64,000 bases of DNA, taken from assembly GCF_023856365.1 (NCBI RefSeq), contig NC_064535.1, positions 15,387,863 through 15,451,862 on the forward strand, written 5' to 3'. Both the position numbers and the translations under genes were made by a program. Under the pieces are notes generated by a model that did not search any database, was not told the origin of the DNA, and saw only the letters and a program-made list of their open reading frames with translations. Origin of the DNA: Brienomyrus brachyistius (lineage: Eukaryota > Chordata > Actinopteri > Osteoglossiformes > Mormyridae). This document shows positions 12,149 to 23,970 of the stretch, piece after piece (the first letter of the stretch is position 1; the number at the start of each line of letters is the position of its first letter).

Positions 12149-13290
12149 ATAAATCTTTCCTCGTGAGATGGCCCCGGCAGCTGCACGCATTACTCTAATG
12201 CTTTGGCTACCGCATAAACAGCAGGGGTTTCCCCTCGCTTCCTGTAGTCTGTACTTCAAGGATATTGCCTATGCAGTGGCAAATTTTCAGTGTTTTAATC
12301 AAATAAATTTAACCACTTCTTCATATGAGCAGACTAGATGATTTTTTTGACTCGTATCCACATCCATTCTAACATTGTCTTCATTAACAATCCCACTTAC
12401 TGACTCGAAATACTTGTAACCGTTGATTTTCAAAAAGGTTGTCATCAACGGGATCACGTTCAGTCGTGAATAAGTTTCAATGTTTCCAATTAACAATCAA
12501 CGACGAACAAAATAATAACGGATGAGGATTTACGGTCCAAAGACTATATGCTTCTAAGCTGCGCATATGTCCACTTTTTTTTTACTTTCTTTTTTTATTT
12601 TTTTACCATTGTCACATGCACAGCCTAGGATTCACATCCTGACCAATAGAAATCCAGCATCAATAATGCTACGTAAACTTCCGTACTTTTAACCATTATA
12701 AGTTACCTATTGTTTCGTATGCCTGGAATAATATTTTAATTTGAAAAATTAACAAAAAATATTAAAAGGATATTTTTCTGTATTTTGGCTCTAACAGCCT
12801 ATTTAGGGGAAAAAAGACTGTTTAAAAATTGAAATCCTACTCCAGAAAATAATACCGGTTTATGTGTAGATGATTTGCCTTCAGACTGTACACAAAAAGC
12901 ATAATACGAATAAAAGTGAGCAATGTTCTACGGCTGGACCACAGTATTGTTACTTTGAATGTTTTCAGATCCCATCAGTTATAATAAAAACAATTGATTT
13001 GATCTTGAAAATGGCTTCACTGTTTACAAAATATTCAGGAACCAAGATCCAGGTCGACAAGATCTGATCTGATGTCTGGGCACCACTTCTAGGTGGACCT
13101 CCGTGCCCCAAAACCCCCAACATCTGGGTTCTGCTCCCTCCCCCACCTTAATATTTTAGAATAAACTGGAAAATTGGGAGCTTTTGTTTATATGTAAAAG
13201 ATGCAAATGTATTCACACAGAGGATTAGCATGTCTGAATCTCCATCCAGATAGAGGAGAGAAATAAGCAGCATTTTTATGCAAAAGATTT
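12149..13290. other. AT-rich unique sequence, no gene seen
   Basis: Notably A/T-rich from about 12290 to 13060. No terminal repeats, coding potential or RNA gene was seen. Confidence 0.4.
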
Positions 13291-13293
13291 GCT

Positions 13294-13370
13294 TGTGTGT
13301 ATGTGTGCATATGTAGTGTGTGTCTGTGTGTGTATGTGTGGTGTGGTGTGTGTGTGTGTGTGTGTGTGTC
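13294..13370 (+). repeat. (TG)n microsatellite, imperfect
   Basis: An interrupted TG tract with a pure run at about 13347-13369. Confidence 0.95.
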
Positions 13371-13372
13371 TG

Positions 13373-15398
13373 CCTGGATGTTTTTATCCAGGAGGTGCTT
13401 TTGCCAAAACTGTATGAGCTCCTTCGATCTCCCCTGGCTGGGTCTTCGGTTCTGTCGTTCTTTGAATTAAACTCAGTCAGTATGATTCCTATTTTAATTG
13501 AATATTAGTTAAAGGCAGAATTAACTATGCTTGCAAATACAGCCATATTAATAAACAGGCCTTGGTTTATCCCCAGGCCAACAATTTCCGTTACTGATTG
13601 CAACCTGCAATGTGAGTCACCTGAATGGTGGTTCATTGTTAGGGGTTACATGTAGTTGAGATGCAGGTGTGTAATCGGAGGTGGGGCCACAAAGGCACTG
13701 GCCCCAGCTGAAATCTGATTGGCCCCCAGAGTGCTCCCTCTCCTGTCACTCACCAATTCAAATCATATAATTGGCTAATAATACGGTTGGCCCCTCAACC
13801 CTCCAGTCATTCCTCCCAGTCAGTTCACAGAAGTTTCCCAACTCCTTCCTCATGGCACCAACCAAACCGCCCCCCAACAGCAACGCGTCACCCAGACTTC
13901 CTAGATTCCCGGCCCGCAGCCCTGGTCCTACTGAACCATCCAAGCAAACCTGTTTGAACGGCAATAAAATCAATCTTTTATATTTTGTTTTGACACCCTG
14001 TGTTTTTCTGACAGGTGGCTCATTTAGGTTTTGAGCCAAGATTGACGGAACAGCAGCATGAAAATAAACAGTAACGGAATGAAAAGGTAAATACGACTGA
14101 GGCAGCAGGAGGTGAAAATGTAAAGACGGTAGATACGAGCAGCTCCTACCGATGCTAAGCATTGCCGGGAGCCTAAGTTTCACAAAGTAAATTTAATAAC
14201 AGCCATTTCAGCTGCGTAGCTATACGGGTAATCAGGTTTTATGTGAACCTGTTTAAGTCTTTCCACCGCTTCTCCGGGTGCCGTGGATTTTACACCGCGC
14301 TAGAGCGACAGTGACACACCCTGAAAATAATGGAATAAACAGATAAATATGCCCACACCTCTCACACTGTCATGGGCGCCCATGATAAAAGAGAGCTATG
14401 AGATGCTTGATTTCACCGAATGCGAGTCACTTCGTAATATCTCAGCCACACATTCTGCCCGTATCTCCAGTAATCTCGACGCTCTCTGCTGACGCTCTTC
14501 CATTCTCTCTACCTGCAAGTGCTTAATCAGACATTATTATTTGTATGAATACCTTCATGAAGAGCAGACGACATAACACGAGACGTTAATATAATCCATG
14601 CACAATGGCAGCTTTAAATGGATCTTTGTAGTGTAAATCTGACTGTTCTGGGGCCTCCCTGACACCAGATGTGAGGACGTTAACCTCTCGGCGGAATATT
14701 CCGGGCACGACCGTCACGGATCCGAGCGCAGTAAGAGATTTACACCTCCGTGGAGCAAAAGGAAAGGCGAGGGCTGCTTCATCTGGGTGCGATGGCGTGG
14801 GATTAAGGGAGCGTCACCTCTGCCATCGAAAGCCGTTTAATTTAACCGCTTTTGATGTTCTTTCACGGCCCCTCTTCTGTCACCGGTGTTTTTATCATTT
14901 TCTGCGAGGCGTCAGAGACCACGTCATCGGGAGAGATGATATTTTCGTGCGGTGTGTCTGCTTTAGATTCGCTGTTAAAAACTCAGTCCTGCAGTTTCAT
15001 CCCATGTCTAGAGAGGCCCATGAAACCTTCCCCTCAAGTACCCACGTCACACTGTAATTCCGTGACCTCGTCGACCCATTACGCCTCCCATTGGAGGACG
15101 GCTTCTATAGCTTGCAGTGGCCAGAACCCGGTGCCACAGGTACAATTATCACACGTACTGTGCTTCACCTCGCAAAAGCCAACCACACAGGCTGAGAAAG
15201 GCAGACCGCTCAGAGTCAAAAAGGATGAGAAAGACACAAAAGGGATAAGCGGAGACGGAGCGAAAAGGCAGCCTCTTCGGAGGCCTACAGACGGAAGGAG
15301 ACTGTACAGTGTCTCAGAAGAACACTCCACTGTCTCTTGGACGCAGTCGTTTGGAAGGCGAATCCAAAGCAACAGATGGTGCTCAGCTTAGCGTGTTG
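13373..15398. other. unique sequence, no gene seen
   Basis: Holds open frames of 141 codons (13758-14183, minus) and 179 codons (14852-15391, plus), neither with a recognisable motif. The part from about 14640 to 15060 is richer in CpG and free of simple repeats, so it may be under constraint, but this cannot be tested here. Confidence 0.35.
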
Positions 15399-15463
15399 TG
15401 TGAGACTGAGAGACAGAGAGGAGGAGAGAGAGAGAGCAGGAGGAGGAGAGAGAGCAAGAGGAA
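15399..15463 (+). repeat. purine-rich GA/GGA tract
   Basis: Interrupted GAGA and GGAGGA repeats on the plus strand. Confidence 0.85.
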
Positions 15464-16715
15464 CATTGGCAAAACTTTGGCATGAATACAGAGAGCTGTT
15501 TCCTCGGTGTAAATCTCCGCACGGCGCCGCAATGGCAGGAAAACACCGGTGCCATCCGACAGGGTCTCTGAGCCATGCGATCCATCAGTCTACATGCCTA
15601 CTGAATGGCCAAGCGCTGCCACAGCTAACAGACTGCACTCGGCAGTCATACAACTCAGTTTCCAGAAGCTTCAATTGGCAGCAGCATCTGTTATCCGCCT
15701 GCCTGCCATCCTTCTACCTGAATTCTGTCATCAGGGACAAATTCAGGAGATGTGAAGACCCCTAGACTAAAGTCATCGTTGGCACTGTACCTACGGCATA
15801 AAATGTTACTGTAACAACCAGAAAATACTGTCGCCCCCCAAAATGTCAGAGCCCCAGCTACAGCCCAGGTATGTTGTGCATAAGTTTGGCTGGTCCATCA
15901 TGGAGCTTCCCCCAAATGTTTGACCCAAAAGACATCAAGGGGGTTATTTCAGTAAGGAAGAGGCGCCCAAGTTAAGCTCTTAGCGAGGAATGTGAACGTT
16001 GTATAAACGTGGTATAAACACATTAACAGCACGCTCCTCGAAACCGGCGCCATAACTGCATTAGCTGAAATCTTATACAAAATGCCTCCGTATGCGTAAT
16101 TGCCAGGGATTAGGTAAACGCGACCTGTCGACTCTCCATGAAAGCGCTGTCCTACGGCGGCGTGGTCGCCACGGCGATGTGAATAATCAGAACACCGCGT
16201 CAGGTGACACATGACGGAAAAGCATACGATTAGCGGCACCCTCGTGGCAAATGAGACGGAAAGAGAAAATCAAACGCCAGTCTGGTTTTGATTAGGGATT
16301 CGTTTTAATCTTGATTTTAGTTTTTCAAAGCAATTAACACCAGATGGCTATCGGATTATACACAGTAGAGCGTAGAGTAGTCTCCTCTAGCGTTTTGTTC
16401 CTTCCATACATGTTGATTAAGTGTCTCCCCGGGTTTTGGGGTCTTGGGACAAGTATGGCAGCATGTTGTCCTGCCAGGGTCTTTCACATGTGTTTAAAAC
16501 GGCCCTCTGTCTCCACACCGCAGCCTACTGGCTCTTTGCGAAAGTGATTAATTCCAGATACGGAAAACATAAAGCAGGCCAAGAGCTGAAGCCTAGACAA
16601 TAGTAGAGCGTACACTGCGCTGAAGTGTTTTCACTTTTGGTTTGGTTGTCTTTTCAGTTTTGCTTGAACGCAGCCACGGTTTGCCAGACTGTTTAGTTGT
16701 TTTCTTTTCGCGGGC

Positions 16716-16728
16716 AGGTCAAAGTTCA
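16716..16728 (+). promoter_or_regulatory. DR1 nuclear-receptor motif
   Basis: The sequence AGGTCAAAGTTCA is a direct repeat of two hexamer half-sites with a one-base spacer. From established knowledge, DR1 elements bind HNF4, COUP-TF and RXR heterodimers such as PPAR/RXR. The motif is exact, but occupancy and target are unknown. It lies inside a 119-codon minus-strand open frame (16631-16990) with no recognisable domain. Confidence 0.35.
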
Positions 16729-17009
16729 AATCCGAGGCTTTAGTCATGGGGCAACAGGGACGAAGACTGAGCAACTGTTGTTTAGCGACTGTCATCGGCT
16801 CGCATGATGTTATCGGGGCATCCTTGGTCCTCTGCATCCTTTTTCTGAAGATTACCGCTGAAAGGATGTTGGTCCACGAACTAAACCATAGGAAAGACTT
16901 CACACGTGTTCCCCAGAAACCTGCCGACATTCTGTTAAAAGAATTCCCGGTGGTTTTACACCAAGCTGCATGGGATGCATTAAATGTCACATCTCATCAT
17001 CAAAGATAA

Positions 17010-18380
17010 TGATGTGATATGATAAAGAGGAGCATGGTGTTTTCAGGAATGGACATGAGGGTGCGTTCGGGTTTGGACCCAAAGCTTACCATTTCATACT
17101 AGGCCACAGACACTTTGGGATTCATAGAGGCTGTTTTTTTACTTGGCGGTGAAGTCAATGGTGAGGAAGGGAGGAATTATTCTTTTCCAAACCCATAATC
17201 CTCCAGCAATTTAATCTATGAAAGGGTGACAAACTGAAATCTGATGGTAAGAGTGTGAGGTTCCGACCCCATCCTCCTTCTGGAACCATTTCATTATGCC
17301 GGGGTCCATTTTCGAAAGAAAACGCAGTGACTCCAGCAGGCTGGCTGAAGTCCACATGTCAAAACATTAGAATATAGCTCTTTTGCTGGATAAAATTGCA
17401 AAAGCACAGCTTAAATATCTGCTGATGATAAATCGCTTTTCACTGTTTACTTTGCTTCTTGTTAGAGTTTGATCAAATAGCATTTATCATAAATAGCCAT
17501 GTTTATATAAACGCTTATGTTTAATTGTTTATGATGAAAATACCATCTGACTTCTGTAGACGACGCGTGAGGCCACTTTGTCCCTGGACCCATGTTTATT
17601 GGAATGTCAAGGACTTAGTGACTCCTGAAGAACTTGCAAGAGATATTCGGAAATGTGTGTTTTTTACCTCACGCTTTAGAGTGTGAGGTTTAAAAGGCTT
17701 GAGATGACTAAAAATATTGTGCTACTGTTGTCATTGGTGGGGAGACGCTGTGAGAGCACGGCGTGAGTCCAGTGTCCCGCCGCCCAAATGAGACACACAG
17801 GACGTCGCGTTCATGCGACTTGGAGCGCAATGCCCACTGAGCATTGTCGACAGGAGGTGTTACACATGTGGCACGCTGCTCCATCCAGACGCGTAAACAA
17901 ACCCAACCTGGAAGAGATACGCCCCCCCCTTCCCCACCTACTCCTTCCAGAAAATCTGAGTGCGCCTCTCCAAAGGTACTGAAAACACACGGAGGGGGTG
18001 GGTAGGCCCCAGCCTCCCGGACTTCCCCCCGCACTACGGCGACCATTTATCGCCAGGAGCGAAAGCAGCAGGAGCCCTTGGTGAGGCTCGGGGGGGTATG
18101 CTTTGGGGGCCTTCTGAACGGGGCCCGGGAGGCCGGCCAGGAGGAGCAGCGGGGGGCCGAGGCCTGTGTCATCCGACTGGGCCTGGCAGGGCGGCCGTCG
18201 CTCTCCGATACGCGAGCCGGAGGAATGTTCTGTGCGGTGCTCCTGGAGCGTGCCGGTCCGCCTTGGCACCGTCGCCTTGGTTACTTTGAGGATTTCTGGG
18301 CGGCATCCCAAAGCCCACGGCTGCCCGGGCATGTGGAGAAAGCGGGGGGACGGAACGGCAGGCCAGCTGTGGGCTTGCTG
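17010..18380. other. unique sequence, GC-rich from about 18.0 kb
   Basis: No mobile element was recognised. From 18000 to 18370 the sequence is GC-rich and CpG-containing, which leaves several overlapping frames open on both strands; I read this as composition rather than coding. Confidence 0.4.
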
Positions 18381-18390
18381 GGGGGGGCGA

Positions 18391-18454
18391 GTGCGTGTGT
18401 GACTGTATGTGTGTGTGTGTGTGTGTGTATGTCCTGCTTATGTAAGATTTACGA

Positions 18455-18509
<55 letters not shown>

Positions 18510-18520
18510 TGTGTATGTGA
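18391..18520 (+). repeat. (TG)n microsatellite, left flank of MITE copy A
   Basis: TG tracts at about 18396-18430 and 18454-18520, separated by a short unique piece and directly followed by the MITE at 18523. Confidence 0.95.
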
Positions 18521-18522
18521 GC

Positions 18523-18795
18523 GGGTATACCTGTCCTTATGGGGACACACTTTCCCCATAATGTGATAAATATCTGTTTTTTTTCCCTTATGGGGACTGG
18601 TTTCCTGGTCCCCATAAGCGAAAACTCTGTTTTATAAAAATCAGTGACTGCTATGAAAAAACTAAAAATGCAAAAACTCTTGTATTTTGCTTTGTTCTTA
18701 TGGTTATGGTTAGGGCTGGGCGGGGGTTAAGGTTGTCATAGTTAGCGTTAGCATTTTTCCCATAGAAGTGAATGAGGATAAGGATAGGTATACCC
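18523..18795 (+). mobile_element. (TG)n-embedded MITE, copy A
   Basis: A 273-bp element with 18-bp terminal inverted repeats. The left end is gggtatacctgtccttat (18523-18540). The right end is ataaggataggtataccc (18778-18795), whose complement differs at one position. The interior carries ttataaaaatcagtgactgc, a ggttatggttagggctggg block and ttttcccatagaagtgaatg, all shared with copies B and C. No coding capacity. It is flanked by TG tracts on both sides. Confidence 0.85.
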
Positions 18796-18796
18796 T

Positions 18797-18834
18797 ACGT
18801 GTGTGTGTGTATATGCGCGTGTGTGTGTGTGTAC
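18797..18834 (+). repeat. (TG)n microsatellite, right flank of copy A
   Basis: Interrupted TG tract abutting the MITE's right end. Confidence 0.9.
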
Positions 18835-19758
18835 ATACCAGGTGCAATATGCATGAGCCTGAATTGATACCCAGAAAGCTGTTTTTTATGTTTTAATTAG
18901 ATTGTTTAGCGGTGCTTGACTTACAAAAATCCATCCATCCAGTCAGCCAGCCATTTATTTTATATATTATATATAAAGTATATGTCAAATAAACACACGA
19001 AGAGGAAAAAACTGAGACAAACCTGAATCTGCATAATTTGACCTGAACGGGTGATTTGCCTGGCACTTCCTGGAAAAGCGCAGCAGCAGGAATAGCAGGT
19101 ATGCCATGATGTCACGCCCAAGTCAGAGGGGAAGTGCTGCAGCCCTGTAGCCACACACAGGTTATTTACAGCCACCGGTGTGAGGTAGCCTCTGATACGC
19201 ACCCCGTTTGTCCACAGAAGGGCAGAATGAGCCGGCTGTCACTGTGGCAACATTATTCTCACCATACCAGCTACAGTCCCACTGTAATTATCTCAGGAAT
19301 GTCAACAGTTTCTGCCTCTTGTCACAGTGGAACGAAACATCTCAATCTGAGCAAGAGTAGAGGAATTATTTTGTAACCACAGGAAAAAACACGCCCCTAT
19401 ATCTCTGCCCCAGCTAACAATGGTCTTTAAGTAATGAGACAAAAACGCCTTCCCCAATAACCGCGGTGGCTTTTTAAGAAGCCCCTCTCCCCCTCCCAAC
19501 ATCCTGGACAGTCAGGAAGCATGTGATTATACTTAGCTATGTGGGGAGGTATTGGAAAGTAGTGAGTACCAGTGCTTCAGGAACAGCACATGAGCAACAC
19601 CGTGCGAAACGCCCGCTTTTCAGATCGCGAGGCGCACAGGACTTGCTGTCATGGCCCCTATCATCTCCCAGCAAGGCCACACACAGGCTTGCACCCCACG
19701 CCTGGTCCAAATGACATGGGCGTAGGGGAAGAGGTGCCCTCTGCTACATGCAGCACCT

Positions 19759-19802
19759 CTGTGTATGTGTGTGTATATGTCCTTGTGTCTGTGTGTGTGT
19801 GG
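19759..19802 (+). repeat. (TG)n microsatellite, left flank of copy C
   Basis: Interrupted TG tract just before the MITE body. Confidence 0.9.
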
Positions 19803-19804
19803 GT

Positions 19805-20079
19805 TTGCATAGATTACATTTGGGGACCAAAATGTCCCCAAAGTTCGGTAAAACATGAAACTTCCTTACTTTTGAGGACACTTCTTCAGGTCCCCATTTG
19901 GATAAGTTCAGTTTTATAAAAATCTGTGAATGCAATCAGAACAGTAAAAGTGCCAATAGTGTTTCGGTTGGTTACTTATGGTTAAGGTTAGGGCTGGGTA
20001 GGGGTTAAGGGTGTCCTGATTGGGATTAGGGTTTTTCCCATAGAAATGAATGGATGGTCCCCATTTAGATAGGTACACC

Positions 20080-20080
<1 letters not shown>
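19805..20080 (+). mobile_element. (TG)n-embedded MITE, copy C (divergent subfamily)
   Basis: Shares with copy A the interior blocks ttataaaaatctgtgaatgc, ggttaaggttagggctgggt and ttttcccatagaaatgaatg in the same order and orientation. The left end differs (tacatttggggaccaaaatg) and the right end is ataggtacacc in place of ataggtataccc, so its terminal repeats have decayed or belong to a sister subfamily. Confidence 0.75.

Positions 20081-20082
<2 letters not shown>

Positions 20083-20115
<33 letters not shown>
20083..20115 (+). repeat. (TG)n microsatellite shared by copies C and D
   Basis: A pure TG run of about 33 bp lying between two MITE copies. Confidence 0.95.
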
Positions 20116-20116
<1 letters not shown>

Positions 20117-20127
20117 ATGATGTTTAT

Positions 20128-20575
20128 ATTACATTGTGGGGACCAAATTACCCCTAAAATGTAATAGAAACCTGTTATTTTGACGTGGGTCCATTTTTCA
20201 GGTCCCCACAAACATTTATGAATTCAATCAAAAAAATAAAATGTCAAAAGTCTCATATTTTGTTTATCATAATAATCGATATTTTATTGACCCCCGTGGG
20301 GAACTTGGCTTTACGTCTCCCTCAACTTGGTCTTTTTTTTTTTTTTGTAGAGTTAGTTGTCTGTGAAGGACAGCCACCCATAGTGGCACCCTGGGAGCTG
20401 GGGGCTAAGGGCCTTGCTCAAAGTTTTCCCCATAGAATGAATGGAGAGATATTATTACAAACCTTATTTGCCATTTGCAAAGTACGTTGGATTGCTTCTT
20501 TCCACACATCTCATCTTGTTGTTCTTTCAGGTATATACACACAATTGAGAGTGATGGTTGAGGTTAGTGTGTAGG
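20128..20575 (+). mobile_element. (TG)n-embedded MITE, copy D (interrupted)
   Basis: The left part (attgtggggaccaaattacc, then ggtccccacaaa and atgaattcaatcaaaaaaat) and the right part (ttttccccatagaatgaatg) align in order with copy C. They are separated by a foreign block at about 20268-20425. The right boundary, near a gttgaggttagtgtgtaggg block, is approximate. Confidence 0.6.
20268..20425. mobile_element. retroelement 3'-end fragment inserted in MITE copy D
   Basis: The block tattttattgacccccgtgg ... gggggctaagggccttgctc is typical of a dispersed fish retroelement end (TTTATTGACCCCCGTGGGG with a downstream AAGGGCCTTGCTCAA). It includes a T14 run at 20333-20346. A further piece with tagaaccagcaaccctctaa at 20670-20720 may belong to the same family. 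Family name not assigned. Confidence 0.5.
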
Positions 20576-20734
20576 GTCAGACAATTTATCTGCCCCCCCC
20601 ATGAGCATTTTGGGGGGGGTCTAGCGTCTTACTTAATAGTGCACTGCAGATGTTACTATTCTGCTGAGGCTAGAACCAGCAACCCTCTAATCACAGGCAC
20701 AGAAGCCTAACCTACTAAGGGGGGGGGGGGGTTC

Positions 20735-21795
20735 CCCTTGGTAGTATCGGAGGGCAATTTTCAATAGGTGTTCAAACTAGTGAACGCATGATTTTAGTAA
20801 CTGACTACATGTCTGATTGGTAGCAATGATCTGTAACAATGGGAGGGTTAAAACCAGTTATTTTATTATGCAGCTATGTGCCTAGTTGAGCCACACACCA
20901 TCCTTAAGGAAGTGTTGGATCCTCCTCATTGGGGGGGGCGGCAGATCACCGAAGAGGTATGGAAAAAAGAGTCTGTCACTATGACAACTCTGCCAGGATG
21001 CCAGATCTCCTAATGTGATTTGACAGTGAGGTGTTTCACACTCACATGGGCCAGGAGGCAAAAGCGGTGAGTGTGTGAACTTTAAGGAGACTCATCCCAA
21101 ACCACACCCTAGCAGTGTAGGAGGTTCAGGTTCACAATAACAGCAAAAGAGGGGTTGGTGGTTACGGAACTCTGACATTGTTAATGTTTCTGTCACCATA
21201 CTGTATTTTGGTTGTGTTCTGTAGTGTCTGTTTTCATTTACAGCTAATTTACACATAACTCCCTAAAAAATGATTCGCACTCCTCCATCACCTCTTCTTT
21301 TTAGAGTCGGATCCTCCAAACTGTCGGACGAGGAGAAGTTTACGGAAATGCTGCTATATTACTCGACTTCCCCGTTTGACAGAGAAGTGTAGCGGGAACA
21401 AGGAAGTGACACATAGTAACAGACAATCAATTAAGGAAGGGTTAGGGCCTCAAATGCTTCCTGTGACTGATTTGAAAGGAATTGTTTCTCCCCCCCCCTC
21501 CCCCCTATCTAATTTTGGTCTGTGGGACCTAAAGGTGTAATTTCCCAGCGGTCACTCATTCAGACCAAGCGATCGGCACTCGTGTGAGATGGTCTGTCTC
21601 CTTTTCAGGTTAATTTAGGGGATAAAAAAGAGCAAATGGGAGGGTGAGTGAGGAATGGAAGAGCTTATGTTTCAGCAGGGGGCAATGTAAGGCCATGCTG
21701 AGGGCAGGCCGGCAGCTTCTCCAGAGACTGACCGGTGCTGGAGCAGGCGGGTCAGAGTAGCACACTCTACATCTTGATTCAGTATATCAGTCACA
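20735..21795. other. unique sequence, no gene seen
   Basis: No coding exon or mobile element was recognised. A C-rich run (cccccccctcccccc) lies near 21490-21505. Confidence 0.4.
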
Positions 21796-21798
21796 CCT

Positions 21799-21960
21799 GG
21801 TTGCTATTGGTCAGTCTCACCGTCCCCCTTGTTCGCTATTGGTCAGTCACACTGTCCCTCATTTTTGCAATTGGTCAGTCTCAGCATCCCTCCTGTTTGC
21901 TATTGGTCACTCCCACTCTCCCTCCTGTTTGTTATTGGTCAGTCTCACCATCCGTCCAGC
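21799..21960 (+). repeat. 32-bp tandem array, 5 units, each with an inverted CCAAT box
   Basis: The core ATTGGTCA recurs with its first A at 21806, 21838, 21870, 21902 and 21934, exactly 32 bp apart each time. The rest of the unit reads about gtctcaccatccctcctgtt. ATTGG is the reverse complement of CCAAT, the NF-Y core. The array is direct observation; a regulatory role is inference. Confidence 0.9.
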
Positions 21961-22289
21961 CCGCAAAGCATCTTCTTCATCCATCTGCATTACATTTATG
22001 GTGAATTCTCTGCAATGCCTGTCTTCGGGTTAAGATAGAAAAATTTATTTGGATTTTAATTTATAGAATGCATTGTAAATGAGTTAATTGCAATTCAAAT
22101 GTAGTTTCGATAAGGGAATATGGTAACAAGTTCTCCGGAAAAAATTTCCTTGTATCGGCAGTGCTACTTTCTTATGTTTATAAGACAATGAAAATAAATG
22201 ACTAAAGAACAATGAAAAAAGGCTTATCTTCTGCAAAGACTCTCATCTACAAAAAAATTATGAATGGATGGAACGAGATCACTTAAGCT

Positions 22290-22465
22290 GCAGTGTCACA
22301 TCGGGAAGAAATAGCAGCCAATTAATGTGATGAACGAATCAGCTGCTTAGCATGGGTTAAATTAGCTGGAGAATTAATTAAGTTTCATTTCACGTCAGTC
22401 TTTCCTCGGAGGTGAGCTTCTCTAAGAAGCGAGTGTGTCTTTGAAGGTGAGAAGGAAGGTTAGGA
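22290..22465. promoter_or_regulatory. candidate regulatory block, AT-rich with homeodomain cores
   Basis: Contains ccaattaatgtgatgaacga near 22319 and gaattaattaagtttc at 22371-22386, with a TTAATTA core at 22374-22380. Not a simple repeat and not a recognised mobile element. Conservation untested. Confidence 0.2.
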
Positions 22466-22789
22466 TGAAAGGGTATGAAACGCAGAGCTTTTTGGACTCT
22501 GACACATGTTCACCCAGATCAGCACTTTTTTAATTAAAAGAATTATTTGCATATTCCAATGGTCTTTTTTTCGCAATTCGATCCAGTGCAAGGTTACTTT
22601 ACTCGGAAATGAAAGGCATGTTTATTTTTCTTATTTGTTTTTCTTTTTAAAATTTCTTTTCATAAAACAAATCAGAAGCAGAGGCTAGCAGATATATTGT
22701 TAACACGTGTACCAACATTTAAATATTTCTACATATTTAATCATGAGATAAAGGCAAATTTGTGACAAAGTGCTTGTGCAGGAAAAATG

Positions 22790-23130
22790 TCATCTGCACT
22801 CTTAAAACTTCATTCTTGCCAAGAGAACAATTAAGTCAGGCTGCCCTTTGATCTGTAGGACAGGCCTCCAGGTCATGAGAATAAGGGCTCCTTTATCTTA
22901 ATTGAAAAAATTAAATCATTAACCTGGTGGTTCTATTGCTAACTGAAAACAGGCGTTTTTATTTTTTGTTTCATACCCAAAAGAAAGTTTGAAAATATGG
23001 GACTAGAAGACTAAAAAAAATCTTTAAAACTCAGCTTGGGTTAATTTGATTAATAACCCAAATGAATCCAGTGACTAAGGGCTTGTGGAAGCGACCAGAT
23101 TAGTCCACGATGCCAGTAGCTATTTCTGTA
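22790..23130. promoter_or_regulatory. candidate regulatory block with TCF/LEF motif
   Basis: CCTTTGATC at 22845-22853 is an exact TCF/LEF-type site. It sits among TTAAT-type homeodomain cores (acaattaagt near 22828, cttaattgaa near 22897, gattaataac near 23048). The sequence is complex, repeat-free and non-coding in all frames. Confidence 0.25.
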
Positions 23131-23843
23131 ATGCAGGAATATCAAAGATGCGCATTCCGCTAGTTTGTAGTTTTAAAAATCAAATTGCAATTAGACCTCT
23201 GGATGCATGCATCACTGCAGTTCTTATTTATTCATCTTTTCTGTCATGAACCTGATGTGGCTTTTTCGACCTGTAAACGTCAGGCATTGTTCTTAGACTA
23301 AAATCTGCTGCTTTTCACATACAAGACCAAACCTAAGAGAATTTAGGCTGGGATGTCTCCCTTCTCATATCAACCATTAAGTTACTAATGTATCGGCATT
23401 CTGTTATTGGTGTTGTAACTTCCTATACTACCAAAAGCATGTGGTCAAGTTCAGCTGAAGTCTAGCAGAAGACAAAAAACATGGTCACCATTGCTGTTCA
23501 AATATCCTAACGACAAAAACAGTACAGAATGAGGACTGTTAAGGGTTATAATGTAAACTATAATGTAATATACAATCTACAATAATCGCTGCCTTGAGGG
23601 TTACCTGGAAAATGTGGCTCAGGTCATGATGTTGAATCTAAATGTGATGTTAGAGGCTGTGGAGATGAGTTCTTACTTCCTGGATCTCTATTCAGGAGAT
23701 AGGAGTATGGTGAAGGACAAATCCATAATTCTGAGCTGCTCAATTTTTATCACTATGGATGGACAATCCCAGGTGTGATGGGTGGATTGCAAAGTATTGT
23801 GGTACAGAAGATGCATTCTAATGAATTTGAAGAACCAATGAAT

Positions 23844-23970
23844 CAGAGGTGGTAAGTTCAGGTCCAGAAAGTACAAATCCAGACCAAGATTTTGTTTCAG
23901 CCAACCTGTTGAGTACTCTGTGAATGTAACTCTGGATTTGTACTTTCTCAACTTAGACTATTTACTTCTG
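23844..23970. mobile_element. foldback hAT-type MITE, copy 2, with target duplication
   Basis: Left end CAGAGGTGG then aagttcaggtccagaaagta; right end tctggatttgtactttctca ... cttctg is its approximate inverted complement. The middle of the right arm is deleted compared with copy 1. Flanks 23836-23843 (caatgaat) and 23971-23978 (caattaat) match at 7 of 8, an 8-bp target duplication as expected for hAT transposition. Confidence 0.85.

Noticed and set aside
13675..13740. ggggccacaaaggcactggc block resembling a dispersed repeat
   Set aside because: No second copy, terminal repeat or target duplication in the window to support it.
14852..15391. 179-codon plus-strand frame
   Set aside because: No recognisable domain, no supporting splice sites and no similarity I can name.
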